A stretch of 7,519 nt of DNA from Allobaculum sp. (GTDB lineage Bacteria > Bacillota_I > Bacilli_A > Erysipelotrichales > Erysipelotrichaceae). Below are positions 1 to 6,317 of this stretch, one piece after another (position 1 is the first letter of the stretch; each line of letters opens with the position of its first letter). The notes beneath the pieces were generated by a model that saw only the letters and a list, made by a program, of their open reading frames with translations, ran no database searches and was not told the DNA's origin. The position numbers were made by a program, and so were the translations under genes. Location of the stretch: positions 1 through 7,519 of the forward strand of contig JAAVAY010000116.1 of assembly GCA_014803815.1 (NCBI GenBank), read 5' to 3'.

Positions 1-86
1 AAGTCGTAAAACGTATTACCGATAAGATTCAATACATGCGAGTTCTCGATTTAAACAACACCATCTTAGAAATCGGACTTAGTTAA
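1..86 (+). CDS. C-terminal end of an unrecognised protein (partial)
   Basis: An open frame enters from the left edge and closes with TAA at 84-86. Codons start at position 3. About 27 residues are visible, ending in NNTILEIGLS, with mixed charged and hydrophobic residues typical of a soluble protein. An intrinsic terminator begins only 8 bases after the stop, which supports this as a true gene end rather than a chance frame. The family cannot be recognised from so short a tail. Its codon use is less A+T-biased than the Abi gene that follows. Confidence 0.6.
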   Translation, partial: VVKRITDKIQYMRVLDLNNTILEIGLS

Positions 87-94
87 AAAATTTC

Positions 95-130
95 AGGCGT
101 ATAACAGTTAAGTGGTTATACGCCTTTTTT
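95..130 (+). terminator. Intrinsic terminator of the upstream gene
   Basis: AGGCGTATAAC (95-105) pairs perfectly with GTTATACGCCT (115-125), giving an 11-bp stem with a 9-base loop. A run of six T follows at 125-130. It sits directly behind the stop at 84-86 and isolates that gene from the Abi gene downstream. Confidence 0.92.
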
Positions 131-262
131 ACTTGACTCACACAAAGATATCCATAAAGTTTACCAGTAGACTAAAAGAAGAAATTTTTCAGGATCTATA
201 AGATGAGAAAATAATTAAGATTCAATTTTATTAAAAAAAGTCAGATTTAAGGAGAATGATCT

Positions 263-1282
263 ATGAAAGAATACAAAGATTATAAAAATGTTGATGAGCA
301 AATTGAATATCTCAAAGAAAATAAAAAGATAAGAGTAGTTCCTGAAGAAAAAAAGTATTTTGAGCAACGAAATTATATAGAATTAATTAATCCTTATAAG
401 GAATTATTTTGTTATGGAAGAAATGAGAAAAATAAACATATTTATAAAGATGAAATTTCATTTTCTTCCATCCTAGAACTTAATCATTTGGATGATTGTA
501 TTTGTGATAGTTTGTCTCCTCTCATTAGAAATTTTGAGAAAAAGTTTAGGAATAGATTACTGTTAGAGATTTGTGAAAATTATAAAAATTCTGATTTTAA
601 TGACCAAAAAGGAATATGTTATGTAGAGGATATTGAGCAAGTCTTAGCCGGAAATAATTTATCTCCTATAATTGGACCTAATTTTTCTTATAAACTAAAA
701 AAAAATGAAGGGTATGTGGAGGAAGACCCAAAACAAATAGCTAAGAAAAAAGATCTTTTGAAAAAGATAAAAAATATTGGTACAGATGAAGAAGCTGAAA
801 ACTATAAAACCAATCTTCCTATTAGAAATGCTATTAAATCTCAAGGAGTGGCACCTTTTTGGCTTATAATGTCAGTTTTAAATTATGGAGATTTACAAAT
901 TTTATTTACTATGCAAAATAGAGAAACCCAAACTAAAATAATGAATCACTTTAAAATCGGGGTGGAAGGTGAAAAAAATATTTTTAAATTTCAAGGAGAT
1001 ATAGAATTGATCCGAAAATTGCGAAATACTATTAACCATTATTCACCAATATTTCCAATTATTTTAGGGGAAATGACAAAAAAAATAGAGGATCATAAAA
1101 TTTTAAAAATTATTTGTTTTCTAAAAAAACAAGAAAGTTTATTTGAAGGTTTAAGGACTAATAAGATTCCTAACCTTAATTATAAATATGAAGAAAATAA
1201 AGTATTTGGAATTCCTCTTACCTCTTTTAATAAGAAAAAGTTTCATCTTATTGAGGAAATAATAAATCAATTAAACTCTTAA
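263..1282 (+). CDS. Abi_2 family (AbiD/AbiF-like) HEPN protein, putative abortive-infection/toxin protein
   Basis: This 339-residue soluble protein matches the Abi_2 layout. An N-terminal helical part contains NYIELINPYKELF (37-49), which corresponds to the family's 'nYY.liNgYk..F' segment. A helix around 86-103 (LIRNFEKKFRNRLLLEI) corresponds to the 'iE..lr..i' segment. Then come PFWLIMSVLNYGDLQILF-type residues (198-215) and a C-terminal RNTINH motif (R254, N255, H259) followed by YSPIF. The R-x4-H pattern is the HEPN nuclease signature, so RNA cleavage that stops growth during phage infection is the expected role; this is inferred from the family. ATG 263 is chosen because AAGGAG (249-254) lies 8 bases upstream. 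A lone -10-like TATAAG (197-202) is the only promoter hint. The gene is far richer in A+T than its neighbours (roughly a quarter G+C by eye), which suggests transfer. No partner gene follows on this strand, but a candidate small RNA lies about 105 bases downstream on the other strand. Exact Abi subgroup is uncertain. Confidence 0.85.
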   Translation: MKEYKDYKNVDEQIEYLKENKKIRVVPEEKKYFEQRNYIELINPYKELFCYGRNEKNKHIYKDEISFSSILELNHLDDCICDSLSPLIRNFEKKFRNRLLLEICENYKNSDFNDQKGICYVEDIEQVLAGNNLSPIIGPNFSYKLKKNEGYVEEDPKQIAKKKDLLKKIKNIGTDEEAENYKTNLPIRNAIKSQGVAPFWLIMSVLNYGDLQILFTMQNRETQTKIMNHFKIGVEGEKNIFKFQGDIELIRKLRNTINHYSPIFPIILGEMTKKIEDHKILKIICFLKKQESLFEGLRTNKIPNLNYKYEENKVFGIPLTSFNKKKFHLIEEIINQLNS

Positions 1283-1386
1283 AATTAGTTTTTTAAGAAC
1301 TATTCTACTCATTATATTTATTTATAAATAAAACAATTATCAAATTTTTAAACAAGACAGTGGCTTCAAAAAGTATTTAAAATTAT

Positions 1387-1419
1387 AAAATAAAAAACGA
1401 ACCTGTTTCCAGATTCGTT
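1387..1419 (-). terminator. Intrinsic terminator, minus strand
   Basis: Read on the minus strand, AACGAATCTG (1419-1410) pairs with CAGGTTCGTT (1405-1396) across a GAAA tetraloop, with one U-G wobble. It is followed by TTTT (1395-1392), A, TTTT (1390-1387). On the + strand the same stem has a C-A mismatch and no T-run, so the signal is directional. It ends either the candidate small RNA or a long 3' extension of the transferase transcript, or both. Confidence 0.85.
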
Positions 1420-1446
1420 AGTTTGGGGACCACGTCCCCCTCCGTT
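1388..1446 (-). ncRNA. Candidate small structured RNA next to the Abi gene
   Basis: On the minus strand, a predicted start near 1446 would give a transcript of about 55-60 bases. The first hairpin is GGGGAC (1439-1434), loop GTG, then GTCCCC (1430-1425). After a short single-stranded CAAACT-like linker comes a 10-bp terminator hairpin with a GAAA tetraloop and a T-rich tail. It has its own promoter-like sequence and no reading frame. Its place beside an Abi_2 HEPN gene recalls the published abiF RNA motif and the RNA antitoxins reported for AbiF-like proteins, but I cannot align it to that motif. Alternatives: the distal terminator of the phosphopantetheinyl transferase transcript, or the end structure of a lost mobile element. 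Seen: hairpins and promoter-like boxes. Inferred: a discrete functional RNA. Confidence 0.42.
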
Positions 1447-1452
1447 GGCTAA

Positions 1453-1481
1453 TTTATATCATGAATTAAACAAATAAACAA
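1453..1481 (-). promoter_or_regulatory. Putative extended -10 promoter for the candidate small RNA
   Basis: On the minus strand TTGTTT (1481-1476) lies 17 bases before TATAAA (1458-1453). The -10 box is preceded by TGA, giving the extended -10 TGATATAAA. The -35 match is weak (TTG only), but an extended -10 compensates in Gram-positive bacteria. The predicted start is near 1446-1445. In A+T-rich DNA such boxes also arise by chance. Confidence 0.4.
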
Positions 1482-1577
1482 GGAAAATATATGCCAATCG
1501 GGTTATGCCAACAGAATTGAAGCTATTGTTCTCACGGTTTTTATGAAGGAAAAGTAAATTCGTCCATGAAAAGAGCC
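1465..1577 (+). pseudogene. Possible relic of an ISL3-type transposase C-terminus and right end
   Basis: A + strand frame without an initiation context runs from 1465 to TAA at 1555-1557. It reads IKQINKENICQ followed by SGYANRIEAIVLTVFMKEK. The basic IK...K...GYAN...R/V.. pattern resembles the C-terminal tail of ISL3-family transposases. About 12 bases after the stop, the sequence ATGAAAAGAGCC (1566-1577) resembles the GGCTCTTT-type inverted-repeat ends of that family, in the orientation expected of a right end. No left end or transposase body is visible, and the match is by memory of family style only. It may be chance. Confidence 0.25.
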
Positions 1578-1614
1578 AACTAGAATATTACTTTATTGGG
1601 TTCTTTTATTTTTT
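1569..1614 (+). terminator. Terminator-like hairpin, + strand
   Basis: AAAAGAGCCAA (1569-1579) pairs with TTGGGTTCTTTT (1596-1607) with one G-U pair and one bulged G. The loop is 16 bases, and a T-rich stretch (1609-1614) follows. It could end read-through transcription from the Abi gene or from the putative insertion-sequence relic. The long loop and the bulge make it weaker than the other terminators here. Confidence 0.4.
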
Positions 1615-1690
1615 CTTGGTTGACCAATTGGGACTTGGTTTGGTATAGATCAAAATTTCTTTGGGCACTTCGTATTTCGTGTTGATGCAG

Positions 1691-1709
1691 AGCCTATTAT
1701 AAATAGGCT
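1691..1709. repeat. Perfect 8-bp inverted repeat just behind the transferase stop codon
   Basis: AGCCTATT (1691-1698) and AATAGGCT (1702-1709) form a perfect stem with a 3-base loop, 2 bases past the minus-strand stop at 1712. No T-run follows on either strand, so it does not look like a standard intrinsic terminator. It may protect the 3' end of the transferase mRNA. Confidence 0.6.
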
Positions 1710-1711
1710 AA

Positions 1712-2383
1712 TTAAATATTTGAAAAACTGTATGAACAGTAATCGAGAAGTTTCTTTAAATCAAGTTTTTTTAAGGTCACACTTTGCTCTTGGATTTTGT
1801 CGCTACAAATGCTGAAGAAATAGCCATCCAAGTACGTTGACCACAGACTTTGTTTTAAGGATTTTTCTTTTATATCAAAGGATAAAAGCGAAGTAGACAT
1901 ACCCGTGCCAAGCTTTTTGACATAGGCCTCTTTTTGGGTCCAAATTTCATAAAAAGCGAGCGCTGAAAAATCGCTTTGGGAAAAATAAAGTTGTTCTTGG
2001 GGACTAAAACAAAGAGTAGCAATGTCTTTATCTGCTTGGAAAACGTGCTCTACATCTAAACCAATGGGTTGATCGCTTGCTACAAAAGCTACACAGCGCT
2101 CTGAATGTGAAATAGAGAATTGGTAAGTTGGATAGTTTGGAAAGTAGGGTTTACCTAGAGGAGAATAGGCGAGATGAAGTCTTTCCTTAGGAATTGGAAG
2201 ATCTTGACTCGCTTGGCTAAAAAGTAAGAGTTTGGAAACAAGGGAGAGGATTTGATCCTTTTGTTGGCGATAGCGAAGAACTTGGTTTTGTTGGGACAAA
2301 GGCAAATAACGAAGGTAGGCCTTTAAATCGTGAAAACAAACATCTTCTTCAAGAAGAACATAAAAAATGGAAATTGAAGCCAT
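1712..2383 (-). CDS. 4'-phosphopantetheinyl transferase, Sfp/AcpT superfamily
   Basis: This 223-residue cytosolic enzyme would move the 4'-phosphopantetheine arm of coenzyme A onto a serine of a carrier protein. Its length fits the two-lobed Sfp type (about 220-240). Visible landmarks in order are the N-terminal helix (NQVLRYRQQ...LL, 33-54), GKPYF (77-81), FSISHSERCVAFVAS (89-103), IGLDVEHV (107-114) with Mg-binding D110 and E112, and IWTQKEAYVKKLGTGM (147-162) with E152 and K156. All expected catalytic residues are present. ATG at 2383 is supported by GAAGGG on the minus strand at 2398-2393, with a 9-base spacer. It stands alone, with no synthase or carrier-protein gene beside it, so it may serve fatty-acid ACP or a distant peptide/polyketide cluster. 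It is transcribed divergently from the oxidoreductase gene. A possible promoter upstream is TTGAAA at 2492-2487, with only a poor -10. Confidence 0.93.
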   Translation of the reverse strand: MASISIFYVLLEEDVCFHDLKAYLRYLPLSQQNQVLRYRQQKDQILSLVSKLLLFSQASQDLPIPKERLHLAYSPLGKPYFPNYPTYQFSISHSERCVAFVASDQPIGLDVEHVFQADKDIATLCFSPQEQLYFSQSDFSALAFYEIWTQKEAYVKKLGTGMSTSLLSFDIKEKSLKQSLWSTYLDGYFFSICSDKIQEQSVTLKKLDLKKLLDYCSYSFSNI

Positions 2384-2545
2384 GCTTATATTCCCTTCTA
2401 TATTTTAGAGAATCATCATCTCGTACATGAATTCTTTCAAGTCTTTAGAAATAGAAGAATCAAAATTAATGATAAAATAATTATTTTTTCAAGAAAAATT
2501 TTACGGCTCTAAAAAAAGAAGAAAAGGCAACAAAACGCCCTTTTT

Positions 2546-2561
2546 GTTAGTATCGACTAAC
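2546..2561. repeat. Inverted repeat upstream of the oxidoreductase promoter
   Basis: GTTAGT (2546-2551) and ACTAAC (2556-2561) form a perfect 6-bp dyad with a 4-base centre. It lies about 30 bases upstream of the proposed -35 region, where an activator or repressor could sit. No known operator consensus is recognised. Confidence 0.35.
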
Positions 2562-2591
2562 CCTGAAAAGCCCTCCTTCATTGGAATTGGC

Positions 2592-2621
2592 TTTCAATGC
2601 ATTGGTTTTTTCGCTTATAAT
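2592..2621 (+). promoter_or_regulatory. Promoter of the pyruvate:ferredoxin oxidoreductase gene
   Basis: A perfect -10 box TATAAT lies at 2616-2621. A weak -35 (TTTCAA 2592-2597 or TTCAAT 2593-2598) stands 18 or 17 bases upstream. Transcription would start near 2628, leaving a leader of about 50 bases. The perfect 10-base palindrome CAATGCATTG (2595-2604) overlaps the -35 box and the spacer, a position where a bound protein would block RNA polymerase. Confidence 0.6.
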
Positions 2622-2658
2622 GTCAACGACTTGTTATTAAAAAAATACTATTTATTAG

Positions 2659-2664
2659 AGGAGG
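2659..2664 (+). promoter_or_regulatory. Shine-Dalgarno site of the oxidoreductase gene, unusually far from ATG
   Basis: AGGAGG at 2659-2664 is a perfect ribosome site. The first in-frame ATG is at 2679, a 14-base spacer that is longer than usual (5-9). An in-frame CTG at 2673 would have an ideal 8-base spacer. Either way, translation begins just downstream of this site. Confidence 0.7.
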
Positions 2665-2678
2665 ATTTTTTTCTGAGT

Positions 2679-5600
2679 ATGGAAGAAAACAAAACTAAAG
2701 TTTTTCAATCCATGGATGGAAATACAGCTGCCGCTCATAACGCCTATGCGTTGACCGACATGTCTTGCATTTATCCTATTACACCATCTTCTCCGATGGC
2801 AGAATCCATGGATGCTTGGGCTAGCCAAGGACGCCTCAATGCATTTGATAACGTTGTTAAAATTGCTGAGCTCCAATCCGAGGCTGGTGCGTCTGGTGCT
2901 GTCCATGGTGCAGCACAAGCAGGCGTACTTCCCACCACTTTCACCGCTTCCCAAGGTCTTTTGTTGATGATTCCAAACATCTACAAATGGGTTGGTGAAA
3001 ATCTTCCCGTTGTTCTTCACGTTGCGGCAAGATCGCTTGCTAGCCGTGCTTTGAATATCTTTGGTGATCATTCTGATGTCTATGCCGTTCGTCAAACTGG
3101 TATTCCTATGCTTTCTAGCCATTCCGTGCAAGAAGTTATGGACCTCGCTGGTATTGCTCACCTTTCTGCAATTAAAGGGCATACTCCTTTCTTACACTTC
3201 TTTGATGGGTTCAGAACGTCTCATGAAGTGGATAAGATCGAAGTATTCGATGTAGACAAATACAAAGATCTCATTGATTACGAAGCCCTTGAAGCCTTCA
3301 AAAATAATGCGATGCAACCTCATACAAACCCTGTAACGCGTGGTGCCAACGAAAACGATGACATCTTCTTCCAGGGTGTAGAAGCTCGTAATAAACATTA
3401 TGAAAATGTACCAGATATTGTCGCTGACTACATGAAAAAAGTAAGCGAAATCACTGGTCGTGAATACGCTCCATTTACTTATTATGGTGATCCTGAAGCT
3501 GAAAACATCATCGTAGCCATGGGTTCGGTAACGGAAACCGCTAAAGAAACTATTGATGAACTCAACAAGAATGGCGAAAAAGTGGGTATGATCAAAGTTC
3601 ACTTGTTCCGTCCATTCTCTACAAAATATCTCCTTGATGTTCTTCCTGAAACGGTGAAGAAAATTGCGGTTCTTGATCGTTCCAAAGAAGGTGGCGCTCT
3701 TGGTGAACCTCTTTATCTTGATGTCATCGCCGCTTTGAAAGACAAAGACATCGATATTATCGGTGGTCGTTATGGTCTTGGAAGCCACGATACCGCTCCA
3801 AAACACATCAAAGCGGTCTTTGATCACCTCAAAGGCGATGAACTCAAAAACGGCTTCACCCTTGGTATTGAAGACGATGTAACCAACACCTCTTTACCAG
3901 TGGAAGAAGGCTTTGTTATCGATGATGGCAAAACAACCGAGTGCTTATTCTGGGGTCTTGGCTCCGATGGTACCGTTTCGGCTAATAAATCCTCCATTAA
4001 AATCATCGGTGACAACACGGATATGTATGCGCAAGGTTACTATGCATACGACTCCAAAAAAGCTGGTGGTGTAACCCGTTCCCACTTGCGTTTCGGTTCG
4101 GAACCCATCCATAAAACGTATTACATCAATAACGCAGATTTCATTTCCGTATCTTTGGACAGCTACATGTTCAAATATGATCTCGCTAATAACCTTAAAA
4201 AAGGTGGAACGTTCTTATTGAACACTTCTTTTGATAAAGACGAAATCGTTAAGCATATGCCTAACCGTCTGAAAAAAGAATTGGCTGACAAAGACGCGAA
4301 ATTCTATATCATCGATGCGAACAAAATCGCTGGTGAAATCGGTATGGGTCGTCGTACCAACACCATTTTGCAATCAGCATTCTTCGCATTGAACCCACAG
4401 ATTTTGCCTTATGACGAAGCTGTTGATCTCATGAAGAAAGCAGCTAAGAAATCCTATGGCAAAAAAGGGGATGAAATCGTTCAACTCAACTACAAAGCCA
4501 TCGATATGGGTAAAGATGGATTGGTAGAAGTTGAAGTCGACAAAGATTGGTCGAACCTCCCAGTGTCCGAATTGCGTAAGCCTACTGGCAATGCTTATTG
4601 GGATGAATACGCCGCTCGCATCAACGGTTTGGAAGGCTACAACATGCCTGTTTCCGCCTTCACAAAACATGGTGTTTTGGATGGTACGATGCAAAACAAT
4701 GCATCCTTCAACGAAAAACGTACGATTGCTGTAAAAGTTCCTGAATGGAATCCTGATAACTGTATTCAATGCGGATTCTGCTCCTTCGTATGTCCACACG
4801 CTACGATTCGTGTCTTCGCTTTGACTCCAGAAGAAATCGAAAAGGCCCCAATGAAGTTCGATACCATCCCATTAGCCGGTAAAAAAGATAGCGATCTTCG
4901 TTGGAGAGTTCAAGTTTCTCCTTCTAACTGCGTAGGTTGCGGTCTTTGCGTATCTGAATGTCCAGGTAAAAAAGGCAACAAAGCCCTCAAGATGGTTGAT
5001 GTGAACTCTCAACTTTATCTCGATCCTTTGGCTGACTACTTATTCAAACAAACTGAGTACAAAACAGATCTCTTCCCAAAATCAACCATCAAGGGATCTC
5101 AAATGCTCATGCCTTACTTCGAAGTACCAGGTTCTTGCCCAGGTTGCGGTGAAACACCATACTATCGCTTAGCTTCTCAGCTCTTCGGTAAAGATATGCA
5201 AATCGCCAACGCTACTGGATGCTCCTCCATCTACTGCGGTGCTAACCCATCTACTCCATTTGTAAAAGATAAAGATGGCAATGGTACAGCATGGGCGAAC
5301 TCCTTGTTCGAAGACAATGCCGAATTCGGTTATGGTATGGCTCTTGCCAATAACTTGAACAAAGCGCAAATCTTGAAGATCATGGAAGACAACTTGGATA
5401 AAGTGGCTCCTGAACTGAAAGAAAAAATGGAAGAGTACATCGCTGCTGGTAACGATCGTGAAAAACAGCGTGAACTTGAACCCCAAATCAAAGAACTCGT
5501 TGCACAAGCTGACTACGACGAAGATGTTAAATCTTTGGCTGGTTATGACTTGGTAGACAAATCCAACTGGATCATTGGTGGTGACGGTTGGGCTTATGAC

Positions 5601-6212
5601 ATCGGTTATGGTGGACTTGACCACGTCTTGGCCAACAACGTCAATGTCAACGTTCTCGTATTGGATACTGAAGTATACTCCAACACGGGCGGTCAAGCTT
5701 CTAAATCCACTCCAAGATCTTCCGTAGCAAAATTTGCTGCTGGTGGTAAATCTACAGCGAAAAAAGATCTTGGCCAAATCGCTATGACCTATGGTCATGT
5801 CTATGTAGCTTCTGTGTGTATGGGTGCCGATAAGATGCAAACGTTGAAAGCCTTTCGCGAAGCCGAAGCATTCGATGGACCATCCTTAATCATCGCCTAT
5901 GCTCCTTGCGCTGAGCACGGTATCAAAGGTGGTTTGGGTAACCATCAACAAGTTCAACGTGAAGCCGTTGAATGTGGTTACGTTGACCTCTACCGCTACA
6001 ACCCTGATAACAAAGAGCATCCATTAACAATCGACTCCAAGAAAGAGCCTGATTACTCTAAGATGGAAGACTTCATGATGAAGGAAGCTCGCTACGCACA
6101 ACTTGCTAAACTCAAAGGCAAAGAAGGCGCAGACGAAATGTTTGCTAAAGCTGCTGCCGATGCAAAACGTCGTAGAGATCGTCTTAAAGCCATCGAACGC
6201 GAAGGCCTTTAA
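2679..6212 (+). CDS. nifJ: Pyruvate:ferredoxin (flavodoxin) oxidoreductase, single-chain
   Basis: This 1177-residue cytosolic enzyme converts pyruvate and CoA to acetyl-CoA and CO2, reducing ferredoxin or flavodoxin. The length is normal for the homodimeric, oxygen-sensitive type. The pyruvate-binding N-terminal domain begins with MDGNTAAAHNAYA (12-24), with YPITPSSP (32-39), the active-site Arg of HVAARS (R118) and NIFGDHSD (126-133). A gamma-like domain and an EKR-type linker follow. Two 4Fe-4S motifs are CIQCGFCSFVC (C695, C698, C701, C705) and CVGCGLCVSEC (C751, C754, C757, C761). The thiamine diphosphate domain carries the proximal cluster cysteines C820, C823, C848 and C1077 plus GDGWAYDIG (968-976) and SNTGGQ (1001-1006). 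I start at ATG 2679. The frame is open back to a TTG at 2544, but that stretch contains the promoter and the perfect AGGAGG, so the extra 45 codons are leader. It is monocistronic, with a strong terminator behind it. G+C is clearly higher than in the Abi gene, as expected for a highly expressed core gene. Confidence 0.97.
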   Translation: MEENKTKVFQSMDGNTAAAHNAYALTDMSCIYPITPSSPMAESMDAWASQGRLNAFDNVVKIAELQSEAGASGAVHGAAQAGVLPTTFTASQGLLLMIPNIYKWVGENLPVVLHVAARSLASRALNIFGDHSDVYAVRQTGIPMLSSHSVQEVMDLAGIAHLSAIKGHTPFLHFFDGFRTSHEVDKIEVFDVDKYKDLIDYEALEAFKNNAMQPHTNPVTRGANENDDIFFQGVEARNKHYENVPDIVADYMKKVSEITGREYAPFTYYGDPEAENIIVAMGSVTETAKETIDELNKNGEKVGMIKVHLFRPFSTKYLLDVLPETVKKIAVLDRSKEGGALGEPLYLDVIAALKDKDIDIIGGRYGLGSHDTAPKHIKAVFDHLKGDELKNGFTLGIEDDVTNTSLPVEEGFVIDDGKTTECLFWGLGSDGTVSANKSSIKIIGDNTDMYAQGYYAYDSKKAGGVTRSHLRFGSEPIHKTYYINNADFISVSLDSYMFKYDLANNLKKGGTFLLNTSFDKDEIVKHMPNRLKKELADKDAKFYIIDANKIAGEIGMGRRTNTILQSAFFALNPQILPYDEAVDLMKKAAKKSYGKKGDEIVQLNYKAIDMGKDGLVEVEVDKDWSNLPVSELRKPTGNAYWDEYAARINGLEGYNMPVSAFTKHGVLDGTMQNNASFNEKRTIAVKVPEWNPDNCIQCGFCSFVCPHATIRVFALTPEEIEKAPMKFDTIPLAGKKDSDLRWRVQVSPSNCVGCGLCVSECPGKKGNKALKMVDVNSQLYLDPLADYLFKQTEYKTDLFPKSTIKGSQMLMPYFEVPGSCPGCGETPYYRLASQLFGKDMQIANATGCSSIYCGANPSTPFVKDKDGNGTAWANSLFEDNAEFGYGMALANNLNKAQILKIMEDNLDKVAPELKEKMEEYIAAGNDREKQRELEPQIKELVAQADYDEDVKSLAGYDLVDKSNWIIGGDGWAYDIGYGGLDHVLANNVNVNVLVLDTEVYSNTGGQASKSTPRSSVAKFAAGGKSTAKKDLGQIAMTYGHVYVASVCMGADKMQTLKAFREAEAFDGPSLIIAYAPCAEHGIKGGLGNHQQVQREAVECGYVDLYRYNPDNKEHPLTIDSKKEPDYSKMEDFMMKEARYAQLAKLKGKEGADEMFAKAAADAKRRRDRLKAIEREGL

Positions 6213-6243
6213 GATTGAAATAAAGCCTTTTAAATAAAAAATC

Positions 6244-6287
6244 GAACCGCTCTTTTATGGAACTCCATAAAAAGCGGTTCTTTTTTT
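6244..6287 (+). terminator. Strong intrinsic terminator of the oxidoreductase gene
   Basis: GAACCGCT (6244-6251) plus TTTTATGG (6253-6260) pairs with CCATAAAA (6265-6272) plus AGCGGTTC (6273-6280). This gives 16 bp with a single bulged C and an AACT loop. Seven T follow (6281-6287). It begins about 30 bases after the stop codon. Confidence 0.96.
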
Positions 6288-6317
6288 ATGGTATTTCAAG
6301 GTAAATAGTAGTATTCT

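Larger units (their letters stand above)
1283..1711. other. Non-coding stretch between the Abi gene and the phosphopantetheinyl transferase gene
   Basis: No convincing intact gene is visible here. The first 100 bases are extremely A+T-rich and contain the 16-base perfect palindrome TTTATTTATAAATAAA (1317-1332). No strong terminator directly follows the Abi stop. From 1387 to 1481 there is a candidate minus-strand transcription unit (promoter, two hairpins, T-run). From 1465 to about 1577 there is a possible relic of a transposase end. From 1569 to 1614 there is a + strand terminator-like hairpin. CCAATTGG (1624-1631) and an 8-bp hairpin (1691-1709) complete the visible structure. Confidence 0.7.

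Noticed and set aside
133..138. TTGACT as a -35 box for the Abi gene
   Set aside because: No acceptable -10 hexamer lies 15-19 bases downstream. The nearest candidate, CATAAA (153-158), is only 14 bases away.
1490..1511. TATGCCAA direct repeats as a CRISPR array or a type III antitoxin repeat array
   Set aside because: There are only two 8-base copies, with no third unit and no spacer-like regularity. Too short for either system.
2474..2487. AAAATAATTATTTT palindrome as an operator
   Set aside because: Purely A/T dyads of this kind are expected by chance in such A+T-rich intergenic DNA.
2525..2546. AAAAGGC ... GCCCTTTTT as an intrinsic terminator upstream of the oxidoreductase
   Set aside because: The stem has only 3 G/C pairs plus A-T pairs with a bulged C, and no + strand gene precedes it.
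2655..6000. Several long open frames on the minus strand, and short ones in other + frames, inside the oxidoreductase gene
   Set aside because: They overlap a fully recognisable enzyme with all cofactor motifs. Their translations show no family features and none has a convincing ribosome site.
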